64,000 bases of DNA from Lates calcarifer (lineage: Eukaryota > Chordata > Actinopteri > Centropomidae), in the NCBI RefSeq assembly GCF_001640805.2, contig NC_066836.1, forward strand, positions 3,482,071-3,546,070, read 5' to 3'. The notes under the pieces were generated by a model, which did not search any database, had not been told where the DNA came from, and worked only from the letters and a program-made list of their open reading frames with translations. Shown one piece after another: positions 1 to 13,080 of this stretch (its first letter is position 1; the number at the start of each line of letters is the position of its first letter). A program made the translations under genes and the position numbers.

Positions 1-556
1 TGGCTGAGAATTCTCACCTGTTTTTTATATGGTAGTAAATTGCCAGTGCTACACTGTAAAAAGACAAAATAACCGTGTTTTGTATGAATGAAAAGGAAAT
101 AGGACAGAAAAATCATGCTTTTTTCTGTTGTGCTGTTTGTATGCTGCATTCATGTTCTAACCATTTGATGGTGTATTTGAGGTTGGGCTGGCTGACTGTG
201 TTGTCGTCTAGGAAGATGGTGGAGCAGGAGCTGTATTTCCGCCTAAACGTTCCATGCTATAAACACACACACACACACACACAAACACATGCAGTGACTG
301 TTATTAGAGTGTACATGTTTTTGTATGATCCACATAAAGCATGCCAGGGTATCATGGACGTGATGGCTTACATTTTCAGCTTTCTTTGTATACAGTATGT
401 AGTAATATGTAGTAACGCAAACACCTGCTGATTTTTACTGAAAGCAAGGAATCAGTGGTGAATTTGTGGTTTAAAGGGCCATTTGAATAAAAAGTGACAA
501 CTGTGAAATAACATGGATTAGATTTGTGGAGAGAAACAGAAACATTGCACACTCAC
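1..556. other. ccny intron 3 (partial)
   Basis: No coding exon was recognised here. A short (AC)n tract lies at about 261-282 and an A-rich stretch near 747-765. I looked for the next cyclin Y segment (HPPGQ, ARKYSSC) and did not find it. Confidence 0.6.
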
Positions 557-591
557 ATTATTGATGAAGAGGCTCTTTCGTTTTTCTTGCA
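557..591 (-). CDS. ccny: Cyclin Y, coding exon 3 (35-base microexon)
   Basis: This very short exon completes a Val codon and encodes QEKRKSLFINN, matching the VREKRKSLFIN segment of vertebrate cyclin Y. It is bounded by an acceptor (TGTCTGTAG) and a consensus donor (GTGAGT) and ends in phase 0. Only 35 bases long, it would be missed without the homology and the splice sites. The motif is basic with a serine and sits at the threshold of the cyclin box, which is not in this window. Confidence 0.88.
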
Positions 592-2170
592 CTACAGACA
601 AAAAGACAGGTGTGTCAATAAATCTTATTTCTGCTCCACTGACAGCAGAAGAAAGACAAATACAAAACCCAGCAGTTATCAACCAGAAGCACACACTGTT
701 ATCACCAGAAGCAAAACACACTTTACAATGTTAATTGCAACTCACAAAAAAAAAAAGAAAAAAAGCATTTGGTTACAACTGTTAAGGAGTGACAGTTAAA
801 GAAAGAGCTGGAGCAGAAATGAACACCAAGAGAGTTTCAGCAGGGAGAAGAAGAGGTGCTGTTACACCACTAGAGGGAGACAAAGTCACACTCATGACAA
901 CTCACCATTCCTGTAAGGCACTTCTGAAAAAAGAGGAACCAAAAACCTTATTCCATTTCCATAAAGTGACAACGGCAGACACTTTTCAAAGATGCTGCAC
1001 CTCAGCAGTAGTTATCAACCTTTGCTAATTCAATACATGTTACACACCAACATTTTGGGTTGAAGCACAAAATTAAGATGCCCACTAGCACTGGCAATGT
1101 CAGCACTGTTCTGATGACTGCTACATATTTCTCTGTGTCTGCTCCCTTGTTTGTGAAATGAACTACAGCAGTGATTTTCAGCCTGGTTGCCAGGACCCAC
1201 CTGGGGGTCACAAGATAAATGAGAGGGGTGGAGAAACTACACACAAGAGAAGATAAAAACATCTCTGCTTCACAAAATTACATTTAAGTCATTCTCTCAC
1301 ATTTTTGCTTTGCTTCACGTAAAATGCTGGAGAGCTGGACTCCTACACCTCAAATCTTGCAACTTTATTTACTCAGGTGTTTATGGACCACACTGGCATA
1401 AAGGCATGTATCAAGCTGTGACTATACAGACAATATTTGCTAGAAGGATTATTTTACTGTTGGTTTAGTTTCTTCAGGGTTTGTAGATAAATGATAAAAA
1501 AGGCTAAAATAACATGAGCCTTATCCTTTGAAGCCAAAAGTAAGAGGGAGGCTGGATCAGCCAGTCTGTGACTATTCCCCCAAGACAAGACTAAATATTG
1601 CAAATGCAGGGATAATCACAAAAATGTAATGTTCATTCATTTATCATTCCCACGTCGGACTATGAATATCCTTCACATGGCACAAACAAATTCTCTGAAT
1701 GACAAAGTCCATAAGCTTGTGTAAAAATAATATCATTGAAATACAGTGACGCAATAAAGTGCAGTTTTCATCAACCTCAATGTCACAAAGCCAGTATTGT
1801 CTTGTTGTTTTTTCCCCAAGCCTTTAAGACAAACAATGATCTCATGCTGTGGTGGTGATGATGGCTCATAGAAACATGTTAATATTTCCTCTGTCACAGT
1901 ATGACCCCCCCCAAACAGGATGCTGAAGCTCTCAGTCAGATGCCTCAAGGCAAATGCATAAATTTGCAGACATCAGCTAGCCACAAGGACACAGCTCTGA
2001 GATCAGAGTTCCTACATACTGTATTTCTTCACGGAAAATCCCAGCTGTGTGATGCACGCTGACTACATGAGTGTAGTATGTCAAACTACGGCAAATGGCT
2101 CTTACTCAGAACAACCCTGTGACACTGATGAGTTTTAAATCAGTCAGTTCCTTTGAAAAAAGACACTTAC
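592..2170. other. ccny intron 2
   Basis: Mostly AT-rich intron without coding signal. Around 1166-1260 there is a stretch with CAGTGATTTTCAGCCTGG and GGGGTCACAAGATAAATGAG, which resembles remnants of a common fish hAT-type nonautonomous element. This is a resemblance from memory, with no intact ends seen. Confidence 0.5.
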
Positions 2171-2245
2171 CATCATTCTGGGATTTGCTGAGGAATATGG
2201 TGCTGGCCCGCGGATGGTCCGATGGATTGTACTCCATGTTCAGCT
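2171..2245 (-). CDS. ccny: Cyclin Y, coding exon 2
   Basis: This 75-base exon begins after a good acceptor (TTTTGACAG) and encodes [20 protein letters not shown] followed by SQND. It matches the conserved cyclin Y segment just before the cyclin box. The donor is G|GTAAGT, a consensus site. It enters and leaves in phase 1, compatible with exons 1 and 3. The residue formed across the exon 1/2 junction is Glu, where I recall Asp in human. Confidence 0.93.
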
Positions 2246-4284
2246 CTGTCAAAACATAAAGCGCATGTGTCACGTTGTGAAGTGGCAACAATAATGTGAG
2301 ACACACTGCAGCTGCTGACATCTTAAATGTTCCATCAATGCAAGTACAGCGATAGAAAATGTTTACCATACAGCTGCACCAACACTGCACATAATGACCA
2401 TGTTCTGTAGAGGGTTGTTCCTCATAAATCATGAATTATGTCGATCATAAAAAGACAGTGTGATATGTTTCCTGAATGTTTGTCCACAGAATTAGTACTC
2501 TTGAAATTTTGATTAATTTTTTTTAATCCATATTCTCCAGTCACCATCTTTCTCTGTTTTGTATATTATATTGTTCCACAGCTGTGCGGCTGTGAGCTTA
2601 TTTTTTTGTTCCTCTGCAGTCACAAACATATCCAGGCATGATTCATGCTCCCATCCAGAGCTAATCTGGACTGCATCATGGCCTGAGGGCATGAGCCATA
2701 GATGTGTCTGTGTGTGTGTGTATATAAAGAGGGAGGCACTCTCAAAATATGTGCCCTCATCATACATGCCAAAATGCTTTGTTGCCTTGTTTCCTTGTAA
2801 ATAACAGCAGCTGCTATGATAACACAGATAACTGTGGTTAATATGAACTGCAGAAGCTACTGTCTCTCCCCACTGAGTGGCCTTTTTCACAGCCAGCATT
2901 CAAACAAAACATGGTGTTCAAAACATGAATGTAGTCTAACTGCACTAAAACAGATTTTCCACTGAGATCTTATTGAAAGAGTAACATAATCATAAATGAC
3001 AGAAGAGCCTTATTTAGTATATATTTAGTATTTTACTTGTATCCAGGACTTTGCAGCACTAAGATGAAATGCAGTCATGCTCTTCATCAAGTCAGAGATT
3101 TTCAAAGTGGCATTCAAAAATGTCCAGCATGCAGCCAGCACTGCCAAACGTTCTGACTCCTACGATATGACTGTAACAGACTCAGATTAAGATCCAGGCT
3201 ATTTGATTACAATGTCAACACTGGAAGAGCAGAACGACTGACCATCTGTATCTGTGAGAGCAGCTGCTGTAGGACAACTGACTGCAGGGAATTGCTGTTT
3301 GTTAACAGAAGTATGATAACCATCCTATCCATCAAGACCACCCTGCAGTCTCTATTCAGCTAAACATGTTTCATGGGGCTCACAAAACAACAACTTTACT
3401 GAGTCTTCCTGAGAGATGAAACCTTCTGCATAATCGTCGTCTTGTTGCACAGATGAAGTCATTTAGTGTGACAGCAGAGCCGAGTTTTATAAATGTAAAT
3501 ATTCATCATTCCTCACTACTGTGATTATGTGGCACAGTACAAACAGGGACAGACGACCACCTGCACAGAGCACTGCAAGAATGATGAATCAATAACAAAC
3601 TATACATCAGATTAGCTGTGGCTGAAGGCCTCAGCAGCTCACCAGGCTGAATGGCCTGAGCTTGGATTAGACTTGTGTCGGGTTAGCACCTTATGCAACA
3701 GTAATCAGGAGGTATCACTGCGTCCCGCTGATTTCAACACATTCACAAATGAGAAAGTAGCTGAGCTGGTTTTCATTGCGTGAGATCATTGAACTGATGG
3801 GGTTGAAAACATAAACTAAAGGAATTTCAAACTGACCAGTGAAGCAATGTGGTCTATTTTGAATGATACTACTATTCTACATTTTATCACAGAACTACAG
3901 AATCTTTCTATGGTTACAGACATGCTGAAATTTTTAGTGTCTTTACAGATTAAGTCAGTAAAAATGACATTCCTCAGGGAAAAAAATAGACTGATTAATG
4001 GACAGATTTTATACACTGTGAGGAATTTGTCTGTGCAGATAAACTGTAAAACTTCTACTGCATGCACAAACACACAAACACACACACTTTTCCATCACTG
4101 AGGAATCATTTCTGACAGGTGTCACTGATGTGTCAAAGATATGCCACATGTGTCAGACAAGAGTCAGTCTAAGTCTGCCAGTCACACACTGACATAGCTT
4201 TTCACTTCAGTCTACAATAGAAAACAACTTTGAAGCCTGGAAAGATAAAAGGTCCTAAAGGCAGGACGTTTATTATAGTGTTTT

Positions 4285-4285
<1 letters not shown>

Positions 4286-4315
<30 letters not shown>

Positions 4316-4331
4316 GTTTTTTTTTTTTTTG
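4286..4331. repeat. (GTT)n tract followed by poly-T
   Basis: About nine to ten TTG/GTT units run into a T-rich stretch broken by single G. It could be the tail of a minus-strand retroposon, but no body was recognised. Confidence 0.85.
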
Positions 4332-7300
4332 TTTTGTTTTTTTCAGAAACAGCAGCAGGGTTAGTCACCAAAAACAAAACACAAGACATTTCAAGACATT
4401 TTCATTTACAGTGAATTCTTTCAGCAAATCTGTCAATATCATATCATGCACATTTCTATTTCTATTTGGGGGCACTGTATGTAAAAGGTATGCCTTTTAT
4501 TTCCACAGGTTATTTTGATATAGTTTCACACCTTGTGTACATATAAAACTGAATGGTTTCTGTTACAAATAAACTTGCCTTACATACTCTGTAAAACATT
4601 TTTGACTCAGCTGATTGAATAAAGCATTTCTGAATAAATCTGACTGGACCTGACCTACTAGGCCTCCCCACTGGAATTCCCAGAGTGCACAGCAGCTGGT
4701 GTCGAGTGTTGATATGTGATATTCACCACCTCAAGTAAACTTTAAAGAAGACTTGCGGTCGGCATCTGCACAGTGAAATAGGAGAAGCTCAGCTAACCTA
4801 TCAGCTGACAAGCCTGCCTGTCTGCCCTACTGCTCTTACATAATGAATTAACAACAGGCGCACCCTGCTCTTAACAGCCCAATCCATAATTGCACTATTG
4901 TGTTTCCAACATGGTAGCTATTTGTTTCCTTTTTAAAATGTCCTTGACCCCTTTTTTAATGTGTGTTTAATAATATTCCTTGTACCAAAACTAAATGATA
5001 ATCAGGGCAAAATTTTCCCACACTGTACATGTGTCTCCATGTTTTGTTCAATCACACAATGCCAGGCAGCACACAGGCCTGCTGATGGACAAGATCTGCA
5101 GTATTGTTCTGTGTGTGCCTCTGTCAAGCATTTTGCTGTGTCAGTGTCTAAGCAGTAAGCAGCAGCACATCCTTAAATGTGGCAGTTCAGCAGCACCATG
5201 CTGCTATCAGTTACAACAGTCTCTTTTGTTTTGAGGATACATCCATCCTGTCTATTTCTCCAATTTAGGTCTCACAATCAAACATCCTTCAGGGGTTTGT
5301 TAGATCTTTACATTATGAAAACTGAAGCTTAATCTTCAAACTGTTAAATCTGTCAAATTAAAACCTATTTTTTTCTGAATCTGTCTTAACTTACTGCTTT
5401 GATCTTCAAGCTGCCAGTATATCCTAGAATTACACTGAAAATGGCAGAGAGGCTAAATGAACAGCAGTGAAGAGAATGGACCTTCTAACATCTTCAAGCC
5501 AGATCTTTTTCTCAGGAAACCAAAACAGAAATGAAAGGAAACTGCTCTGTGTGCTGAATGTTTGAGCAGGCAACTATTAGCTTAACTAGCCATAACATAA
5601 AAGCTGTGTTTCTGATGCTCTCACAGTTGGTTCTTGTGCTGTATCTTGTGTTGAACCTCTGCACTAGCCAATTAGCCCAGCTGTCTTTTTAAGTTCAAGC
5701 CAGTCCGACTTTCTGGGTTACTATAGTAACAACTGAATCAAGACAATTGTTGCAATGTACTCCCATGTAGTCAATAAACATGTCCACTGTTCAGTCATGC
5801 GTGTCAAATGGTTTCATCTTAAGAGGAGGGTTGGGGTTACTTTGAAATGTGTTACATGTGAACGTCTGTAATGTTAAATGTAAATTAAATGGAAATCACT
5901 GTGAAAAAAGAACCTGTGCCGTATTTCGAGGATAATTAGTGATTTTCATGTGTAACTGGCCTGAGTGATTACAACAGACTGCCACATTTATCCAGGAAAT
6001 GATAAATGACAATATATGGCAAGTTCAGAAGGGCTTATCCTGATTAATTAAAGTATGACCAGTTAAAGATACTGGACTTCCTGTTAGATGCTGTTGGTGG
6101 ATGTAGCTATGCAGGATAAGTACTGAATACTGTTTACTGCTAGGTTTATAGACAGGTTGACAGTTCAGCCCTGGTGTTTATCGTGTCCCTGTCAAACAAC
6201 CACACACATACACACACAAACACTGACCATTGGCCTAGAGTGGTAGCTGACTAGGTTAAACAAACAGAACTGACCTGTACACACATGCACACAGCCCCAT
6301 ATTCCTGGAAAAGAATGTTCCCTGGGAGAGCACTTATCATACACACAAAATCACCTCACCACCACTGCTGCCAAAACTGAGTCTAATGTGCTTGTAATGC
6401 TGCTACCACATGATTTTACTGCCACCACAGCTACTTATCTGCAAGTAATCCTACTGCTGTCAGTGCCACTATTACTGATATTACTACCACTACTAATAGT
6501 GCTGCTTCCACCACTGCTGCAGTACCAGTACTACCAGTACTAATACTTTTACTACCAAAAAGTTAATGTGCTTTGTGGACCTGAAAAACACATCACAATC
6601 AGCTTATAAAGATAACATTTTACACTACAACCTTCACACTAAAACCTGTAACAGCAGCAATTATTAAACTAAGAATCAGTTTTATGCCAAAGCGATAAAT
6701 GAGGGTTTCTGTATGATGAGCTTTATAATCCAACTCTGTAAAAGATATTGTAGGCGTAGCTAACTGTGAGCGCTGTATGGTGTATCATTACACTGCTGCT
6801 AATGATAAGGTGCTCACATTGCTGTTATCCCACTAGGCCCTAATGACCTACAGAAAACAGCTTCTTTCTAAACCTGAAGCAAACACAATCAATGGATTGA
6901 TCCGCTTGTATTAATTATTCCATCTCCCCGCTGGGAATGTCTTTGTTATACCAAGCACAAACCAATCAATTATGTCTTATAGCAAATGCAGGGCTGGTGA
7001 GAGATTGATCAAGGAATGCTCAGTGACAACCTACTTTATCAAGCAGTGTGCAGTGTTCATTCTGAGCGTCATGTACAAGGTTTCAGGAATAAAAATTCAT
7101 GAAAAACTTAAACTTTCCTCCCAATAATTACATCAAACTAAAACACTGTATTCACATGTCTTTCTTCTATCTTTCCAGTTCTCTGTCTTTTGTATATCAA
7201 GGATAAACAAACAGGAAGTAATACTTCCATCTGCTTTTATCAGTTAAGACGATAAGCATTAGCTCAGTGTGAGCCAGGAAACACTGAACCACGTTATTTT

Positions 7301-10227
7301 ATTTTAGTGTCATCTTTATTTAGAGCATATTCACATCTTCCTACTGCATGAGTGCACTGAGCTACTGGGCGCTCAACCAGCATTTGACCCTTAGTTGGGA
7401 GGAGGATCACAAGGCCAAGTCAGATGACGCACATTCAGCTGTGTCAGTCTGACAGTGGTTTTGGTTTTGATTGGTTTTGTAACGAGAACTGACACTGTGC
7501 TGTAAGATCCAGTCCTTATTCATGTAAATCAGATTGTCTTTTAAGTATTTTCTGCCTCCATAGCTCAAAGCCAATTCGCCTTTCTGAAGTGATAATTAGT
7601 GAGATGAGGTGGTCTTGATGCAGACTGTGGAGTAAATTAGTCTCTCATTACTAGTCAATAAATCAAACAAGGACCCTCTCCTGTGAATATCTTGAAAGGA
7701 ATAATCTATCACCAAGGACAATGAAAGAACAAGTCACAATTTTCAGGTTTCTGGACATCAATTTCATATCATTTCCAGCTCAAACCTTTAATAGAGTCGC
7801 CCCCCCCACCACTCCCGCCAACATGTTGAGCTGAGCCAGTCCCTGGTGAAACACATGACTGCTGCTGCTGCTGCTGCAGTTATAAAAATAGTAATGGGGT
7901 TTGATGTGGCTTAGACAGTGGAAAGAATTGGATGTATTGTGCAACTTCAGCAAAACTGTGTTATATTACTTTATTCTCCCTGGGCCAAACTTTCAAATTG
8001 CTATCAGGGCTGAGAAACTACACTGTTAGAAAGAAGTGTGATTCCATTTCTTTTTTTAAAAAAATCTCATTTAAAGACAGTCATTTTGGAAGAAATCTGT
8101 GTTTTGTTTGTTTTCCGATGAAGGAGTGAAGATGAGGGAGAAAATTTGAAATCTTTATTTTATCTCTACATGCACTCAAATATTGTACATTCCTCACTTA
8201 TTTTTTCTGTATTTTCAGTTTACTGGTGGAGCATGTTTGTCCTCTGCCACACCTGTAACACACAGTTATGTTTTCTTAAAGGATAACTGCACAGTGCCAA
8301 ACAGGCTAATCAGATGAGGAGCAGCTGCTTTTTAAAAAGCAGAGGCGGGGGTGGGTTACTGTGTGTGCAGTTTGTGAGTGTGTATATGTTCACATGCATT
8401 TCAAGCATGGAGATGTTTTTTGCCTGTCATGACAACACCTGTTTCATCCCTCTTTCTTCTCTCAAGTTTTTCAGATTGTTCTCCATGTTGTGTGTACTAC
8501 CCTCCACACCTTCCAGAAGCTGAATTTCATGCTCACACACTCGTGCCTCCCTAATCACATTTCACACCTGCCCACCAATTGTCCTAAGTGTGTTTCCCGC
8601 CCTCACCCATCACCTGACCAGTCACATGTCGACACACCTGCTCCCTATTAGACATCAGTGTAAGCATATATTCTCCCCGACGAGCAACAGTTCCTCCTTT
8701 GCCAGACGTGGTGCCTGTGGTTGCTGTAGCTTTCCTGCCATTTTCTGTCTGTTTTTGACCACTGCCTGACTTTGGTCTGTTTAATGTGTTTGCAGATTTT
8801 AGCCTGTTATTGGCTGTTAGCTTGAAGTCCTGTCATTTCAATTTAAGGCTTTTAAAAGCAGAACAGTAAGAAACTAGTTACAATTACTGCAAAACAACAG
8901 ATCCCAAACATTGTTAGTTGCATCAAACATGGTGCACACATTAGTAATTTTGCTCTAAAACACTGGAGAAGCTGGTTTCCTTCCACCCCTCCATACACTG
9001 TACCTAAATATAAGACCATCAGCTGATGCACGATGCCTCACAGAAGCAACACTCATCTTAAGAGAGAAACACAGTGGGCTTTGTCAAAGAAAGGCAGATC
9101 ATATGACGGCTTTGTCTCTCTCCCTCACTCTCTCCATCCATCTTCCACCACCAGGGAGGGTAGTCAGTGGCGTTGGTGTCTCTCCATCTAGACAATTTCT
9201 CCTTTCTCCCTTACCGCAGTATCTTGTACAGTATATGTCAGAACAACATTTAAGTTGACATTTCAGTGCAGTAATATTGGACCAGTTCATTACCAGTATT
9301 ATGTATATTAATCATGACATACTGTAGTTTAGTGGGCATGAAAAACAGAATGCTTATCTCCATTAGATCTTCACCAAAGCATTTAACCCCCAACAGATCC
9401 AAAGGATGTTTATACATGCTGACAAAATCTGTCTCTTCAAAATAACTGCACCTCTCAATGAAAATATGAGAGCCATGCAAAACAGCAAAAACCTTCATTC
9501 TCCCAAACTAAGCTCTTTCCTGTAACTCTAGCCAGCAGTTTGGCTCTGGACAGGCTTCAAGGCCCTAGGTCAGTGAAATCATGGTGTTATGTAGTGAAGC
9601 GATTATCTGTTCTTAAAAACAGAGGGTGCTGGGAGGTCATTTTAGGACCCTGAGACACAATTCCCCAAGTGAAACTGTCACTGACTGTCTGTCATGTTAC
9701 ACTGATGTTTTAATCAAACTGAATGTGTTTTCTGACCATGGAAAAGAAATTCTCAGTACCAACATAAGACATACATACATAGCACAATTTACACACTAAG
9801 ATTTTTTTATGGTTTATCTATTAAAGGTTTCATTATGAATTATTTAAATATCACTGCACCTTTTTGATGTCAACAATTTTCAAATTCTACAGTCTTTCCA
9901 GGTTTCCCATGACTCCGAGAACCTTGTAATCCTTTTTATGTGTGACAGCTTGTCAAAACAAGAAATAATAATTCCCTTCTAAGCAGCTTGTAAGACTGTG
10001 ATCAAACCCAAGGCAGTACTTTCAGCCCTGTACATCCTCACATAACCTTTGTAAATCAGCAAACTATTTTCCAGTTCTTGTCATTTTCTCCTGGTTTTTC
10101 ATATTGTAGGCAACCTGTGATTTTTTGCTATCGTATTACTTGTAGTGTTTCTAAGACACTGCTGGTGCATTCTGAGAGCATGACAATTATAATGAGCAAA
10201 ATATGACAAAAACAGAGCAAATCTGGA

Positions 10228-10266
10228 TAACAAACATTATGCTAAATGTTAGCATAATGTTTGTTA
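10228..10266. repeat. Perfect 18-bp inverted repeat (hairpin)
   Basis: TAACAAACATTATGCTAA (10228-10245), loop ATG, then its exact reverse complement (10249-10266). It lies in ccny intron 1. Confidence 0.95.
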
Positions 10267-12592
10267 GCCTCTCTGTGGACAAACTTAGCCACCACCATTA
10301 AATGGGTTGAATGCAGAGGACCCATTCTGGGCATGTGCAAAATTCGAATGGGCCCAAAATCGAATTGTATTGCATCACAGTGCACTTTAACTTGAATGTT
10401 ACCAACTTCATGCACAAAAGCCAGCTCATTCAATCAGGAACAGATGATGTCTTTGAAAGCAGCGCGTCATATTCTAAACTGAGGCGTTAATGCTCGGCAA
10501 TCATCTGTCCCTGGAGGTTCCTCCTATCTGCTCTGACACAGGCTCACAGCTGCCTCTCTGGGCTTTTCTTTGGGGGGTGAAGAGTCTTTTTTCTGATGGT
10601 GCAGATCCTAATGAAGCCCACTAATCTCCATCATACTGTCTGTGAACTCATAACAGAGCCAACACATTAGACACGCTCCGGTTTCAATCACCACACCACT
10701 GAGACAGACGGCACGAGTTGTCTTTAGCCCCGTCAAGAAGCGTCAGCTAAATGTCAATCATATTTCTCTGAATCTTCTTCATGTCACTTTTTCTACTCTG
10801 TAAGAACAGCATGTGGCTCTAGATTCAGACAGTTACGCATCCTATTAAAGTAATGATCCAAAATGTTTTTTAGGAAAATAAAGCATTCCACTTAGCTATG
10901 CAATGTTTGCAATGACATGACACCAGCCCTGCCATTGAAATTGGAGCTATCATAACAGTATAACCACCCGCTGTAATACAAAGCACTCCAGTTAATAGCA
11001 TCCACAAATGGTATACAGAATGTAAGTGGCATACACTCCTAAAGTTTACAAGAGGAGATGATATCACTGATCAATGGACAGCAGGTCTTTGGCCATGCTG
11101 ACTCTGTGCAATTAAAAAGGGATGCACTCGCTTTGAAGACTGAAAGGCTTCCTATAGCAAAGAGCACCAGCTACCATCAATCCTAATAGTCTTTATTCAT
11201 GTGTAACTGGCTCTGTAGGATGGCAAGACAGTTCACATCTTCTTTTTCTACTAATGAAGACTACAAGTAGGCTTTTTCCTCAATTCATTACACATTACAA
11301 AGTGAGTTGGAGGTCAAGGCAACCCACTGATTAACAGAACTTAAAAATGGATACTTACACTGCATCCCTGGTGTGATAATGTCCAGCTTCTTAGAGCCAG
11401 GAGCAACTAGCATCTGGGGTAACTATAGATGTCATCTAGTCTTATTAGCAACATACACCCTCAAGACTTCAGGCCTAAGACAACACGGGTGAATATATTG
11501 CTACTGATACGAAATATGTGTCCAGTACTTATTGGCCTTGTAAATGCGCAGACTTTCTGATGATGCAATATGGAAAACAAAATTTGAAATCATCCTATGA
11601 AAGAATCTATACAATATCTGAAAAAACTGGGTCTTGTACAGTTTCTGAGAAAATCCATTTATATATTATGCCTGGCTGTCGGCTGAAAATAGACAACCCA
11701 TTTAGTAGACACTTTCCAGTGTGAATGGGTCAATTGTAATGCATATTAGCATGTGTCAATGGAGGGGGCTGCGTTCCACAGTTGCAGTTTCTTTCATGCA
11801 CAGGCTGAAAACAAAGACCAGCACAAAGGAGTCTGCCCTCATGAACAGGATGTTGTCTGCAGCTCCATATCTCACTGCAAGGACACATGGGAGCAAAAAA
11901 TGGACACATGACATATCCATGTGCACAGCGGCACTGTTGGCTTCTGCCAGCCACTCAATATTACTGACAGATGATTGTGAACAGAAGCAACAGCTCTTTC
12001 TCCAGGATATGAGAAAGGGGCAGATTTATAGAGATCACAGACGAGGTCAAAGGTGATCATCCACGATTACAAATGACAGTAATAACATTTGAAGGCTATA
12101 GTCCTGATATGGATAATATCCTCTGCCCTTTCTGTACATAGTGTCACCAGGATATAACATGTGGACTATATTTCTTCAGTATTTCAATAGATATTCAATA
12201 TTAAGTTGTTTTATTATCATGTGGTGCCCTCATGATAATGCTCTAATATACTGTCCTCTGGGTTTTATGAGTTTCTGTACTCCTTACATGTTTTGGTGAG
12301 TCAAAGACAGTTTCCAAAATTGTTGTATTTCATTTTGTTATTCTGTTATTATCATTATCCCTGTAATACATCTGTTTTGCCTTCTTTGGTCCGTAATGGT
12401 TTATTTATTTATAATACTGTTTGACTGGATCTTTTGTATTATTGAAGTATAATAGCCCCGATAGTATTTATTTCCCTCTATAAGCATCGTAGGCCACTCT
12501 GATAGCATCCCGGGATCACTGTAACTTTAGGTTTGCCTCTCATCATCGTCACATGTCATGGTGACAGTTTAAATATTGATCTTTTTTTTTAC

Positions 12593-12746
12593 CGTCGACG
12601 TTCTCCCTGTCGCTGATGTGCTGCAGGTTGCATCCCGTCTCCTCCCTGCTCAGCTCCGACTCCTGGTGGTACGACTCCAGCCTGGAGTGGGCATTTCTGC
12701 GGAGCTTGGGGCTGGCAGACACGCAGCAAGAGGTCGTGCTCCCCAT
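12593..12746 (-). CDS. ccny: Cyclin Y, coding exon 1 (N-terminal membrane anchor)
   Basis: The exon encodes 51 residues plus one base, beginning [20 protein letters not shown] and ending in the DRENVD segment that is almost unchanged across vertebrate cyclin Y. Gly2 in MGSTTSCC is the expected N-myristoylation site and Cys7/Cys8 are the expected palmitoylation sites; together they tether the protein to the plasma membrane. The [10 protein letters not shown] region is rich in basic residues and serines, and later parts of the family carry 14-3-3-binding phosphosites. The start is the ATG at 12746, the only one that gives the myristoylation signal. The splice donor follows the G at 12593 (G|GTAAAA). 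The surrounding DNA is GC- and CpG-rich, unlike the flanking AT-rich sequence. Confidence 0.95.
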
Positions 12747-13080
12747 CTTCCCCCCTGATCGACCCTGGAGACCGGCTGTGTGTTGTCAGTCCTTTGCGCT
12801 GAATAGGAGCTTGAAACGACGGGTCACCAAGCCCACCGAGCCGGTCACCATAGATCACCAGTGCGCGAAGGGTGCATCCGTAGCGGCGCCCATGGATCCT
12901 GTCAATCGCCGGTGTCCACGGAGAGGCTGTCACCGAGGATGAAAATGTCACTTCTACCGGTAGCAGTCGATGAATGTACCGGACCGTCCTGCCACGGCTA
13001 TCCCAGGCATCATAAAGCAGGACGCCTCCTGCTCCCGGCAGAGATGAGCGGCGGCGACGGGCGCACAGTGATATGAGGAT
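12747..13080 (-). promoter_or_regulatory. ccny: ccny 5' UTR and CpG-rich promoter region
   Basis: The 330 bases upstream of the cyclin Y start are GC-rich with many CpG dinucleotides, in contrast to the AT-rich sequence on either side. That is typical of a housekeeping CpG-island promoter. I cannot place the transcription start exactly and saw no convincing TATA box. Plus-strand reading frames over this stretch are shadows of the GC-rich composition. Confidence 0.6.

Larger units (their letters stand above)
2246..12592. other. ccny intron 1
   Basis: A large AT-rich intron with no supported exon. It contains a (TTG)n tract followed by poly-T (4286-4331), a cryptically simple trinucleotide region (6361-6555), a short CTG run (about 7858-7877) and a perfect 18-bp hairpin (10228-10266). 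The open reading frames in it are short, uncorrelated with splice sites and unlike any protein I recognise. Confidence 0.6.
557..12746 (-). other. ccny: ccny transcription unit, 5' part (three coding exons, open at left edge)
   Basis: This is the 5' half of cyclin Y on the minus strand. Exons at 12593-12746, 2171-2245 and 557-591 join in frame (phases 1, 1, 0) to give the first 87 or so residues, which closely follow the known vertebrate cyclin Y N-terminus. Intron 1 is about 10.3 kb and intron 2 about 1.6 kb. The fourth exon, and with it the cyclin box that binds CDK14/CDK16, must lie beyond base 1, since 1-556 holds no recognisable continuation. From family knowledge, cyclin Y is a membrane-anchored cyclin that brings CDK14 to the plasma membrane, where LRP6 is phosphorylated in Wnt signalling. 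The gene points the same way as crem, whose 3' end lies upstream of it. Confidence 0.93.

Noticed and set aside
12576..13076. Several open frames on both strands over the ccny first exon
   Set aside because: Shadows of the CpG-rich first exon and promoter; only the frame with MGSTTSCC matches a known protein.
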